Notes under the pieces: generated by a model
The model's database searches: none
The model's input: the letters and a program-made list of their open reading frames with translations, nothing else
Told to the model about the DNA's origin: nothing
In this document: positions 1-7,708 of the stretch, piece by piece
Numbering within the stretch: the stretch's first letter is position 1
Layout: each line of letters starts with the position of its first letter
Source of the DNA: Streptomyces sp. NRRL S-350
GTDB taxonomy: Bacteria; Actinomycetota; Actinomycetes; Streptomycetales; Streptomycetaceae
Length of the DNA: 64,000 nt
Reading direction: 5' to 3'
Assembly (NCBI RefSeq): GCF_000719705.1
Contig: NZ_JOHO01000003.1
Location: forward strand, 186,001-250,000
Translations under genes and position numbers: made by a program

Positions 1-1
1 C

Positions 2-1621
2 GGCGAGACCACCGTGGACGCCTCCGAGGACATCGACGTCCACATGGTCACCCACGAGTTCACCGGCCGCGGCCGGCTGCCCTCCCTCGGCCGCCGCCAC
101 TCCAGGCGCCGCACCGTCCTCGGCTACGCGGCGGGCTTCGTGATGCCCTGGCTGCTCACCGCGCTGCTCTCCCAGGCGCACCACCGGATCAACCTCACCA
201 CCGACACGCTGGTCTTCCAGCTCGGCGTGGTCATCGTCGCCCTGCTCGGCGGCGCCATGTCCGCCCTGGTGGCCGCGCTCATCGCCTCGGTGCTGCTGAA
301 CTACTACTTCATCCCGCCGCTTCACAGCCTGACCATCGGCGAGACCAACAACATCGTCGCCCTGGTGGTCTTCGCCGCCATCGCGCTCGCCGTCTCCACC
401 GTCGTTGACCACGCCGGCCGGCTCACCACCCGGGCCGCCCGCGCCACCGCCGAGGCCGAGACGCTCTCCACCCTGGCGGGCAGCGTGCTGCGCGGCGCGG
501 ACGCGGTGCCCGCCCTGCTGGAGAAGTCCCGGACGGCCTTCGGCATGCGGGCCGTCGCCCTGCTCTCCCGCGGCGACGGCGAGGTCCTCGCCCACTGCGA
601 CGGCGGGGATCCGGCGGGGAAACCGGCAGCGCCGCCGACCGGGCACCCGTACGCGCACCCGCACCCCACCGCGCCCACCCCGCCCCCGACAGCGCCCCCG
701 GCAGCGCCGCCGACCGGGCACCCGGAGCCCGCCGACAGGCCGGACGAGACCACCGAGGTCCCGGTCGGCGCGGACGCCGTCATGGTGCTCACCGGCCGCC
801 GGCTGCCCGCCGCCGACCAGCGGGTGCTGACCGCCTTCGCCGCCCACGTCGCCGCCGCGCTGGAACGCGACCGGCTGGCCCTGGCCGCCGCCGAGGTCGA
901 GCCGATCAAGGCCGCCGACCGGATGCGCACCGCGCTCCTCGCCGCCGTCGGCCACGACCTGCGCACCCCGCTCGCCGCGGCCCGCGCCTCCGTCGGCTCG
1001 CTGCGCAGCTCCGACGTCGAGTTCTCGCCCGAGGACCAGGCCGAACTCCTCGCCACCGCCGACGAGTCGCTGGTCAAGCTCACCCGCCTGGTCGACAACC
1101 TGCTCGACATGAGCCGCCTCCAGGCCGGCGCGCTCACCCTGCACCTCACCGAGATTCACCTGGACGAGGTCCTGCCGCGGGCCCTCGACAGCCTCCCCGG
1201 CCCGTACCCGCCGAGCCGGCCGGGCGACCTGGCGGTCGACCTGGGCGGCGGTGCCCCGCCGGTGCTCGCCGACCCGCCGCTGCTGGAACGCGTCCTCGCC
1301 AACGTCATCGCCAACGCGCTGCGCCACAACGCCCCCGGCGCGCCCGTCCTGGTCACCGCCAGCCACCACGCCGACCGGGTCGAGATCCGGGTGGTCGACC
1401 GCGGCCCCGGCATCGCCCCCGAGGACCGCGACCGCGTCTTCCTGCCCTTCCAGCGCCTCGGCGACACCGACAACACCACCGGTGTCGGCCTCGGCCTCGC
1501 CCTGTCCCGCGGCCTCGCCGAGGCCATGGGCGGCAGCCTGGAGGTCGAGGACACCCCCGGCGGCGGCACCACGATGCTGCTCACCCTGCCCGCCGCCACC
1601 CCGGAGGAGCCCCCGGCATGA
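2..1621 (+). CDS. kdpD: KdpD sensor histidine kinase, C-terminal part (5' truncated by window edge)
   Basis: Membrane sensor kinase for potassium limitation or osmotic stress; it phosphorylates KdpE to switch on the high-affinity Kdp K+-ATPase. The frame is open from base 2, so the N-terminal KdpD and USP-like domains lie upstream; about 539 residues remain of a family that is usually near 850. Visible in order: a cluster of four hydrophobic segments (about bases 120-410, DUF4118-type), a GAF-like region split by a proline/alanine/histidine-rich insert (about 610-750), the dimerisation/phosphoacceptor box with GHDLRTPLAA near 950, and an HATPase domain with N box (NVIANALRHN), RGPGIA and GVGLGLALS motifs. 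The stop overlaps the kdpE start as ATGA, so the two are co-translated. Confidence 0.93.
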   Translation, partial: GETTVDASEDIDVHMVTHEFTGRGRLPSLGRRHSRRRTVLGYAAGFVMPWLLTALLSQAHHRINLTTDTLVFQLGVVIVALLGGAMSALVAALIASVLLNYYFIPPLHSLTIGETNNIVALVVFAAIALAVSTVVDHAGRLTTRAARATAEAETLSTLAGSVLRGADAVPALLEKSRTAFGMRAVALLSRGDGEVLAHCDGGDPAGKPAAPPTGHPYAHPHPTAPTPPPTAPPAAPPTGHPEPADRPDETTEVPVGADAVMVLTGRRLPAADQRVLTAFAAHVAAALERDRLALAAAEVEPIKAADRMRTALLAAVGHDLRTPLAAARASVGSLRSSDVEFSPEDQAELLATADESLVKLTRLVDNLLDMSRLQAGALTLHLTEIHLDEVLPRALDSLPGPYPPSRPGDLAVDLGGGAPPVLADPPLLERVLANVIANALRHNAPGAPVLVTASHHADRVEIRVVDRGPGIAPEDRDRVFLPFQRLGDTDNTTGVGLGLALSRGLAEAMGGSLEVEDTPGGGTTMLLTLPAATPEEPPA

Positions 1622-2292
1622 GTGAAATCCTGGTCGTCGACGACGAACCGGCCCTGCTGCGCACCCTGCGGATCAACCTCAGCGCCCGGCACTACGCCGT
1701 CCGCACCGCCGCCGGCGGCGGCGAGGCGCTCGACCGTGCCGCGCACCGTGCCCCGGACGCCGTCCTGCTCGACCTCGGGCTGCCCGACATCGACGGAATG
1801 GAGGTGCTGCGCGGCCTGCGCGCCCACAGCGCGGTGCCGATCATCGTGCTCTCCGGCCGGAGCGACGCCGCCGACAAGGTCGGCGCCCTCGACGCGGGCG
1901 CCGACGACTACCTCACCAAGCCGTTCCTGATGGACGAACTGCTGGCCCGACTGCGCGCCGTGCTGCGCCGGCTGCCGGGCGGCGCGGCCCCGGGCCGGCC
2001 GGTGATCGGCGAGCACACCGTGGACCTCGCGGCCACCACCGTGACCGGCCCCCGCGGCACCGTGCGGCTCACCCCGACCGAGTGGCGGATCCTCGCCCTG
2101 CTGCTCGCCAACCCCGGCCGCCTGGTGCCCGGTCGGCAGATCCTGCGCGAGGTGTGGGGGCCGGCGCAGGAGGGGCGCGGCAACTACCTGCGGGTCTACC
2201 TCGCCGGGCTGCGCCGCAAGTTGGAGCGCGACCCGGCCCGGCCGCGACACCTGGTCACCGAGCCGGGGATCGGCTACCGGTACGTGCCGTAG
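1618..2292 (+). CDS. kdpE: KdpE response regulator, OmpR family
   Basis: DNA-binding response regulator partnered with KdpD; activates kdpFABC. 224 residues. The receiver domain carries the acidic pair D8/D9, phosphoacceptor D52 (in LLDLGLPD) and a conserved Lys near residue 101 (YLTKPF). The C-terminal OmpR/PhoB winged helix covers about residues 130-224 (TPTEWRILALL through GIGYRYVP). The start overlaps the kdpD stop by 4 bp. The next gene downstream is convergent, leaving 100 bp between stops. Assignment to KdpE rather than another OmpR regulator rests on the KdpD-like partner. Confidence 0.93.
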   Translation: MSEILVVDDEPALLRTLRINLSARHYAVRTAAGGGEALDRAAHRAPDAVLLDLGLPDIDGMEVLRGLRAHSAVPIIVLSGRSDAADKVGALDAGADDYLTKPFLMDELLARLRAVLRRLPGGAAPGRPVIGEHTVDLAATTVTGPRGTVRLTPTEWRILALLLANPGRLVPGRQILREVWGPAQEGRGNYLRVYLAGLRRKLERDPARPRHLVTEPGIGYRYVP

Positions 2293-2392
2293 CGAGCCGG
2301 GCCCCGGACCGCCGACGGACCGCCACAACACTGCTGACGGATCGTCAACCAGTCGACTGTGCACCGTCGACGGGTGGTCGACGGTCGGGCGT

Positions 2393-3661
2393 TCAGTCCT
2401 CGGCGCTCCCGGACTGCCTGGGCAGTGCCAGGGCCACGGTGTCCGCGAACTCCCGCACCGCGCTGGTCCGGCTGACCACCCGGCCGCTGTGCACCACCAG
2501 CCTGCTGTGCCCGCCCGCGAGCGCCCCGGCGAGGCTGTCCCCGCGCACCGCCAGCAGTTCCGCGGGGAACCCGGCGTCCACCCGGACGGGCGGCAGCCCG
2601 AGCACCGCCCGGGCCTGGTTCGCCACCGCGTCGTACGCCGCGTCCGGGCCCAACTCCCCGCCCGCCGCCAGCAGGTACGCCGACTCCAGCGGATCCGCCC
2701 GGCCGACCGGGTTGGACGGATCGCGCAGCGCCCCGCTGCCCGCCGCCAGCGGCACCTGGGCCGCCGCCAACTCCCGCAGCAGGCCCGGCCGCAGGCCCGT
2801 CGCCCGGCCCTCCAGGCCGGTGCAGCCGCCGTTCTGCGGCAGGCAGACCACCCGCATCCCGCCGGTCGCCAGCACCGCCGACGCGCCGTGGGCCAGCGCG
2901 CCGCACGGCCCGAGCGTCACCCGCGGCCGCAGCGGCGCCAGGGCCCCGACCAGCCGGGAGAGCCGGACGGGGTCGCCGGCCGTGGTGTGCAGGTCCACCG
3001 GGCAGTCCGCCTCCCGGGCGGCCTCCAGCAGCAGCTGTACGTACCCGGACGGGTCCGGATCCAGCTCCGGGCAGCCGCCGGCCGCCGTGGCGCCCAGCTT
3101 GAGCGCTTCGCGCAGCTGCGCCCGGCCGTCCGCGCCGGCCCGTCCGGTGAGCAGCCGGGGCATCGCCACCGCCTGCAGCTCGGCCAGCCCGCGCAGCGCC
3201 TGCCGGGCGGTGAGCACCGCCTCCAGCCGGCGCAGGCCGTGCACGTCGCCGATCCGGACGTGGGTGCGCTGGGCGGTGGCGCCGTAGCCGAGCGAGGTGA
3301 GCGCGGCTTCGGTGGCCCGGCGGGTGAGGTCGGCCTGGGTGTCCGGCGGTGGGGCGGGCAGGGCGGCGGAGAAGGCGGTGTCGTAGTGGGCGTGCGCCTC
3401 GGCGGGGGCCGGGAGCAGCAGGTAGCCCTTGAGGTCGATCCGGGCGCCGGTGGTGACGGTGGGCGCGCCGGGCGGGGCGGGCAGCGGGCCGAGGCTGCCG
3501 ACGGTGCCGACGGCCTGGATCCGGTCGCCGCTGATCCGGACGTCCACCACCCGCCCGTCGGCCAGCCGGGCGCCGGTGAGCAGCAGGACCGGGCCGTGCC
3601 CGAGCGGGTTGGCCGCCGGGCCGGGCCCCTGGTGCGACCCGTCGGCGGCTGCGCTGTCCAT
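2393..3661 (-). CDS. Cytosine-deaminase-like amidohydrolase family protein, probably catalytically degenerate
   Basis: 422 residues with the amidohydrolase layout: a small N-terminal beta-sandwich (VLLTGARLADGRVVDVRISGD), an HxH metal motif (EAHAHYDT), a TIM-barrel core and a C-terminal strand set (SRLVVHSGRVV). It aligns best by eye with the CodA/cytosine deaminase branch (RDPSNPVG matches the DPxxPxG segment). Only HxH and one later His (VDLHTTAG) of the usual metal/catalytic set persist: the Glu three residues after that His is Ala, the next His is Pro (LGPCGALA), and the metal-binding Asp pair before DP is Gly-Ala. I therefore expect weak or no deaminase activity. Function unknown; monocistronic and convergent with kdpE. 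Confidence 0.8.
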   Translation of the reverse strand: MDSAAADGSHQGPGPAANPLGHGPVLLLTGARLADGRVVDVRISGDRIQAVGTVGSLGPLPAPPGAPTVTTGARIDLKGYLLLPAPAEAHAHYDTAFSAALPAPPPDTQADLTRRATEAALTSLGYGATAQRTHVRIGDVHGLRRLEAVLTARQALRGLAELQAVAMPRLLTGRAGADGRAQLREALKLGATAAGGCPELDPDPSGYVQLLLEAAREADCPVDLHTTAGDPVRLSRLVGALAPLRPRVTLGPCGALAHGASAVLATGGMRVVCLPQNGGCTGLEGRATGLRPGLLRELAAAQVPLAAGSGALRDPSNPVGRADPLESAYLLAAGGELGPDAAYDAVANQARAVLGLPPVRVDAGFPAELLAVRGDSLAGALAGGHSRLVVHSGRVVSRTSAVREFADTVALALPRQSGSAED

Positions 3662-3874
3662 CGCCGGCTCCTTCTCGTGCCGGCCCGTGCGGTCGGCCGG
3701 TCGATTGCCCGATCAATGAGCGTCGAGCCTATGGCGCGCGGGGGCGGGGCGCCGGGAGGCGGGCAATAGTCGTATCGGGTCGGGCCGTGCGGCTCGCGGG
3801 CCGGTCGAACGCCCGGCCTTGGATCGTTCGCCCGTGCACCTCGCCGACCTGCGATCTTCGCCGCGGGATACGGA

Positions 3875-3904
3875 TTTCACCTCAGGGCGCGGAACGTGTA
3901 ATCT
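3875..3904 (+). promoter_or_regulatory. Probable sigma-70-type promoter for tRNA-Thr / tRNA-Met / rpmG
   Basis: TTTCAC (3875-3880), 18-bp spacer, TAATCT (3899-3904). The predicted transcript start is only a few bases before the tRNA-Thr 5' end. No terminator is seen until after rpmG, so the two tRNAs and rpmG may share this promoter. Inferred from spacing and consensus only. Confidence 0.5.
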
Positions 3905-3915
3905 CTTCCTCGTTC

Positions 3916-3988
3916 GCCCCTATAGCTCAGTCGGTAGAGCGTCTCCATGGTAAGGAGAAGGTCTGCGGTTCGATTCCGCATGGGGGCT
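3916..3988 (+). tRNA. tRNA-Thr (anticodon GGT)
   Basis: Complete 73-nt cloverleaf without encoded CCA. Acceptor GCCCCTA pairs with TGGGGGC, the anticodon stem TCTCC/GGAGA encloses loop ATGGTAA (anticodon GGT), and the T arm TGCGG/CCGCA has a TTCGATT loop. First gene of a probable tRNA-Thr - tRNA-Met - rpmG transcript, an arrangement common upstream of secE in streptomycetes. Confidence 0.97.
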
Positions 3989-4031
3989 CTGGTGAGAGGC
4001 AGTCGGCTTCGGCTGTGCTGCGGATCACTGT

Positions 4032-4104
4032 GGCGGTGTAGCTCAGTTGGTAGAGCAAGCGGCTCATAATCGCTGTGTCACCGGTTCAAGTCCGGTCACC
4101 GCTA
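4032..4104 (+). tRNA. tRNA-Met (elongator, anticodon CAT)
   Basis: 73-nt cloverleaf. Acceptor GGCGGTG pairs with CACCGCT, with a G-U pair at the terminal position. The anticodon loop is CTCATAA (CAT); the T arm ACCGG/CCGGT has loop TTCAAGT. It lacks the initiator features seen in the other CAT tRNA at 28527-28600, so this is the elongator species. Confidence 0.95.
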
Positions 4105-4187
4105 CCCCGCGTAGTCGGTCGGGAGATCGCACTCCCGGTCGGCTACTCTTGTCGTGTTCTTATTCGTTGTCCAAGGAAGGCACTCCC

Positions 4188-4352
4188 GTGGCTGCCACCG
4201 ATGTCCGCCCGAAGATCACGCTGGCCTGCGTGGAGTGCAAGGAGCGGAACTACATCACCAAGAAGAACCGGCGTAACGACCCGGACCGTCTTGAGATGAA
4301 GAAGCACTGCCCCCGCTGCAACTCGCACACCGCGCACCGCGAGACCCGCTGA
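4188..4352 (+). CDS. rpmG: 50S ribosomal protein L33, zinc-binding form
   Basis: 54-residue protein of the large ribosomal subunit. It contains two CxxC pairs (CVEC and CPRC), the zinc-ribbon (C+) form of L33, and the typical YITKKNRRN segment. GTG start preceded by a purine-rich AAGGAAGG ribosome-binding site. It follows tRNA-Met by 83 bp and ends just before a strong intrinsic terminator. Streptomycetes usually carry a zinc-free L33 paralogue elsewhere under Zur control; that is family knowledge and is not visible here. Confidence 0.96.
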   Translation: MAATDVRPKITLACVECKERNYITKKNRRNDPDRLEMKKHCPRCNSHTAHRETR

Positions 4353-4392
4353 CCCTCTTGCAGGGCGTCGGGCCTGTGTGAACCAGGTCTTC

Positions 4393-4439
4393 GGCTCCGG
4401 GCCGCATCCCTCACGAGGGGTGTGGCCCGGAGCCTTTTT
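4393..4439 (+). terminator. Intrinsic terminator after rpmG
   Basis: 18-bp GC-rich inverted repeat (4393-4410 with 4417-4434, one mismatch) with a 6-nt loop, followed directly by TTTTT (4435-4439). Classical rho-independent terminator separating rpmG from the dehydratase genes. Confidence 0.9.
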
Positions 4440-4494
4440 CGTATCCCCCGTTCCGCATCCATCCGTCCGTCCATCCGCGTTCCGAGGAGCTGCC

Positions 4495-4953
4495 ATGGCA
4501 CTCGACCCCTCCTTCATCGGGCGTAGCTACCCGCCCACCGAGCCGTACGAGGTCGGCCGGGAGAAGATCCGCGAATTCGCGACCGCGATCGGCGACGCCA
4601 ACCCGGCGTACGCCGACGCGGAGGCGGCGAAGGCGCTGGGCCACCCGGACGTGATCGCCCCGCCGACCTTCCCGTTCGTGATCACCTACCGCGCGGCCGG
4701 CCAGGTGGTCCAGGACCCGGAGCTGGGCCTGGACTTCAGCCGGGTCGTGCACGGCGACCAGAAGTTCGCCTACACCCGCCCGGTGCGGGCCGGTGACCGG
4801 CTGTCGGTCGCGGTGACCATCGACAACATCAAGTCACTGGCGGGCAATGACGTGCTCACCGTGCGTGGCGAGGTGACGGATGCGACCGGCGAGCACGTGG
4901 TGACGTCGGTCATGACCCTGGTGGCCCGGGCCGCCGACGAGGCGGGGGAGTGA
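4495..4953 (+). CDS. MaoC-like dehydratase N-terminal (FAS1-type) hot-dog subunit, HadA-like
   Basis: 152-residue single hot-dog-fold protein of the type forming the N-terminal, non-catalytic half of (R)-specific enoyl/hydroxyacyl dehydratases; in mycobacteria the counterpart is HadA or HadC. Motifs seen: FIGRSYPPTEPYEVGREKI at the start, APPTFPFVITY, and VVHGDQKFAYTRPVRAGD in the core. ATG start with GAGGAG upstream. It overlaps or abuts the next gene, which carries the catalytic DxxxxH motif, so the two probably form a heterodimer acting on acyl-thioesters. The exact substrate is unknown. Confidence 0.85.
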   Translation: MALDPSFIGRSYPPTEPYEVGREKIREFATAIGDANPAYADAEAAKALGHPDVIAPPTFPFVITYRAAGQVVQDPELGLDFSRVVHGDQKFAYTRPVRAGDRLSVAVTIDNIKSLAGNDVLTVRGEVTDATGEHVVTSVMTLVARAADEAGE

Positions 4954-4958
4954 GCGCG

Positions 4959-5381
4959 ATGGCGATCAGCTACGACGAGGTCGAGGTCGGCACCGAGCTG
5001 CCGGCGCAGTCCTTCCCGGTGACCCGCGACACACTGGTGCGGTACGCGGGCGCTTCGGGTGACTTCAACCCGATCCACTGGAACGAGAAGTTCGCGCTGG
5101 AGGTCGGCCTGCCGGACGTCATCGCGCACGGCATGTTCACCATGGCCGCGGCGATCCGGGTGGTCACCGACTGGGTGGGCGACCCGGCCGCGGTGGTCGA
5201 GTACGGCGTGCGGTTCACCCGGCCGGTGCCGGTGCCGAACGACGGGGTGGGCGCGGTGGTGGAGGTCTCGGCGAAGGTCGCCAAGAAGTTGGACGACCGC
5301 CGGGTGCAGGTCGACCTGCTGGCCACCACGGGCGGGCAGAAGGTCCTCGGGATGTCCCGCGCGGTCGTCCGGCTCGGCTGA
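4959..5381 (+). CDS. MaoC-like dehydratase catalytic subunit, HadB-like
   Basis: 140-residue hot-dog dehydratase subunit. The hydratase motif ASGDFNPIHW supplies the catalytic Asp/His, and IAHGMFTMA is the following conserved helix. Start chosen at ATG 4959 because GGGGGAG lies about 8 bp upstream; a GTG at 4950 overlapping the previous stop (GTGA) is the alternative and adds three residues. Works with the preceding HadA-like subunit, probably in fatty-acid or related acyl elongation. It is the immediate partner next to rpmG in streptomycetes too. Confidence 0.88.
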   Translation: MAISYDEVEVGTELPAQSFPVTRDTLVRYAGASGDFNPIHWNEKFALEVGLPDVIAHGMFTMAAAIRVVTDWVGDPAAVVEYGVRFTRPVPVPNDGVGAVVEVSAKVAKKLDDRRVQVDLLATTGGQKVLGMSRAVVRLG

Positions 5382-5489
5382 GCCGGTCCGGTCCGGTCGG
5401 GCGGCCGGGCGGCCGGGCGGTCGCGGGTGGGGGTGCCGGTCGGGCCCCCCGCCTGCGGCCGCCCGGGGCCGCCCGGGGCTTGCCAAGAT

Positions 5490-5507
5490 AGTGATTGGCC
5501 ACTAACT
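5490..5507. promoter_or_regulatory. Predicted TetR operator at its own promoter
   Basis: Inverted repeat AGTGATTG-GC-CACTAACT, 9 bp upstream of the tetR start codon. It matches the perfect palindrome before the exporter gene (6126-6143) in 7 of 8 bases in each arm with the same 2-bp spacer, which points to autoregulation by the TetR protein. Confidence 0.7.
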
Positions 5508-5515
5508 TCGGACCC

Positions 5516-6079
5516 ATGGCGAGGTCGAGCATCCGGATGAGTGCGGAGGAGCGGCGCGAGAGCGTCGTCCGTGCCGCGATGATCGAGTTCGCCCGGGGCG
5601 GCTACCGGGGCACCTCCACGGAGGCGATCGCCCGCCGGGTGGGCGTCTCGCAGCCGTACCTGTTCCGGCTGTTCCCGGGCAAGCAGGCCATCTTCGAGGC
5701 GGCCGCCGAACGCTGCGTCGAGGAGACCTGGCGGGTCTTCGACGAGGCGTCGGCCGGGCTGACCGGCGAGGCCGCCGCCGATGCGATGTCCGGGGCGTAC
5801 CTGGGCCTGGTCGAGGACCGTGACCAGCTCATGATGCAGATGCAGCTCTACGTCTCGGTGTTCGCGGCCAGGGCGGCGGGCGAGGAGGGGATCGGGGAGA
5901 GCGCCCGGCGCCTGTGGGAGGACCTGTTCGACCGGGTCAGGATCCGGATCGGCGGTGACATGAAGGACGCCACGCGGTTCTTCGCGCACGGGATGCTGAT
6001 CAACACGCTGGTGGCGCTGGGATACCCGCCGGACCACCGGATGTGGACCGGCCTGGACGGGTGTGAAGGGACGGAGTAG
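5516..6079 (+). CDS. TetR-family transcriptional repressor
   Basis: 187 residues. The N-terminal helix-turn-helix is typical (AAMIEFARGGYRGTSTEAIARRVGVSQ, then PYLFRLFPGKQAIFEA as the recognition and following helix); the C-terminal ligand domain is variable. Start set at ATG 5516, immediately after the operator; upstream in-frame ATG 5495 would lie inside the operator. It is 88 bp from the downstream DHA2 exporter, and both genes carry the same palindrome, so it most likely represses itself and the exporter until an exported compound binds. Confidence 0.9.
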   Translation: MARSSIRMSAEERRESVVRAAMIEFARGGYRGTSTEAIARRVGVSQPYLFRLFPGKQAIFEAAAERCVEETWRVFDEASAGLTGEAAADAMSGAYLGLVEDRDQLMMQMQLYVSVFAARAAGEEGIGESARRLWEDLFDRVRIRIGGDMKDATRFFAHGMLINTLVALGYPPDHRMWTGLDGCEGTE

Positions 6080-6125
6080 GCGGGCCGCGCGGTGGCGTCC
6101 GTGCGGCCTCTTTTCGGCCCACGAA

Positions 6126-6143
6126 AGTTATTGAGCAATAACT
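6126..6143. promoter_or_regulatory. Predicted TetR operator upstream of the exporter
   Basis: Perfect palindrome AGTTATTG-AG-CAATAACT, 24 bp upstream of the exporter ATG. It is AT-rich against a very GC-rich background, and is near-identical to the site before tetR. Confidence 0.75.
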
Positions 6144-6167
6144 ATCTAGAGGAATCCGGGACACATC

Positions 6168-7652
6168 ATGACGGAGAAACCGGCTTTCGGCCGAGCCGCG
6201 GTCTGGACCCTGGTGATCGTCAGCGCGGCGAGCTTCATGGCCGCCCTGGACAACCTGGTGGTCACCACCGCACTGCCGTCGATCCGCGAGGAACTCGGCG
6301 GCGGCCTGTCCGACCTCGAATGGACGGTCAGCGCCTACACCCTGAGCTTCGCCGTGCTGCTGATGTTCGGCGCCGCCCTCGGCGACCGCTTCGGCCGTCG
6401 CAGGGTCTTCCTGATCGGCCTTGCGGTCTTCACCGCCGGCTCCGCCGCGGCCGCGCTCTCGCCGGGCATCGGCGAGCTGATAGCCGCCCGGGCCGTCCAG
6501 GGCGTGGGAGCGGCGGTGATGATGCCGCTCACCCTCACCCTGCTCACCGCCGCCGTGCCCGAGTCCAAGAGGGGGCTGGCCTTCGGCATCTGGTCGGGCG
6601 TCAGCGGCCTGGCCGTCGCCGCCGGGCCGCTGATCGGCGGCTCGCTCACCGAGCACTTCTCCTGGCAGTGGATCTTCTGGGTGAACGTCCCGGTCGGCCT
6701 CGCCCTGCTGCCGCTGGCCTTCCTGCGGCTCGGCGAGAGCCGGGGCGCCGACCGGGCCCTGGACGGACCCGGAACGGTGCTGGTCAGCCTGGGGATGTTC
6801 GGCGTCGTGCTGGGCCTGATCCGCGGCAACCCGGACGGCTGGACCAGCCCGCTGGTCCTCGGCGCCCTGATCGGCGGCGCGGCCCTGCTGGCCGCCTTCG
6901 TCTGGTACGAGCAGCGCGTGGCCGCCCATCCGATGCTGCCGATGCGCCTGTTCCGCAGCCGCGCCTTCTCGGCCGTCAACGCCGCCAGCCTGCTGATGTA
7001 CCTCGGAATGTTCGGCTCGATCTTCCTGATCAGCCAGTACCTCCAGGGGGCCGGCGGCTACAGCCCGCAGGAGGCCGGCATCCGGATGCTGCCGTGGACG
7101 GCGATGCCGCTGCTGGTCTCGCCGATCGCGGGCATGGTCTCCGACCGGATCGGCGGCCGGCCGATCGTGGTCGCCGGGCTGGCACTCCAGGCCGCCGGAC
7201 TGGCGATGTTCGCCCTCGTCGTGGACGGGAGCACCGGGTACGACTATCCGGCCCAGATCCCCGCCATCGTGGTCTGCGGGATCGGCATGTCCCTCTACTT
7301 CGGCCCGACCGCCCAACTGGTGATGGCGAGCGTCCGGCCGCAGGAGCAGGGGATCGCGTCCGGCGCCAACAACTCCCTGCGCGAGGTCGGCGGGGCGCTC
7401 GGGGTCGCCGCGCTCTCGGCGGTGTTCTCCGCCCGGGGCGGCTACCAGTCGGCGCGGGCCTTCACGGACGGGCTGGTGCCCGCGCTGTACGTCGGCGCGG
7501 CCGCCGTCGCGGTCGGGGCGCTCGCCGCGGTGTTCATCCCGCGCCGGCGCAAGGCCGAGGCCGCGACAGCCGCGACAGCCACGGCGACCACGGCGACCAC
7601 GGCGACCGCGGGGCAGCCGGTGGCGGACCGGGCCGAAGCCGCCCGGGTGTGA
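6168..7652 (+). CDS. DHA2-family (14-TM) MFS drug:H+ antiporter
   Basis: 494-residue membrane efflux pump of the EmrB/QacA type. Motif D1-like ALDNLVVTTALPSIREEL at the first helix, motif A GDRFGRRRVFLIG, motif B RAVQGVGAAVMMP and motif C GVSGLAVAAGPLIGGSL are all present; hydrophobic segments are consistent with 14 helices. The last 30 residues are an Ala/Thr-rich low-complexity tail. ATG start with GAGGAA upstream. Controlled by the adjacent TetR through the palindrome in its promoter region. The exported compound cannot be told from sequence. Confidence 0.92.
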   Translation: MTEKPAFGRAAVWTLVIVSAASFMAALDNLVVTTALPSIREELGGGLSDLEWTVSAYTLSFAVLLMFGAALGDRFGRRRVFLIGLAVFTAGSAAAALSPGIGELIAARAVQGVGAAVMMPLTLTLLTAAVPESKRGLAFGIWSGVSGLAVAAGPLIGGSLTEHFSWQWIFWVNVPVGLALLPLAFLRLGESRGADRALDGPGTVLVSLGMFGVVLGLIRGNPDGWTSPLVLGALIGGAALLAAFVWYEQRVAAHPMLPMRLFRSRAFSAVNAASLLMYLGMFGSIFLISQYLQGAGGYSPQEAGIRMLPWTAMPLLVSPIAGMVSDRIGGRPIVVAGLALQAAGLAMFALVVDGSTGYDYPAQIPAIVVCGIGMSLYFGPTAQLVMASVRPQEQGIASGANNSLREVGGALGVAALSAVFSARGGYQSARAFTDGLVPALYVGAAAVAVGALAAVFIPRRRKAEAATAATATATTATTATAGQPVADRAEAARV

Positions 7653-7708
7653 GCCCGCGGGGGGAAGGGCGGCCGGGCGGCCGTCCTTCCCCCCTTACGC
7701 TGGTGGGC

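Noticed and set aside
6092..7708. Long plus-strand frame running into murB from upstream, as if MurB had a 540-residue N-terminal extension.
   Set aside because: This part is an out-of-frame reading of the DHA2 exporter gene, and is Arg/Gly/Pro-rich. MurB homology begins after 7703.
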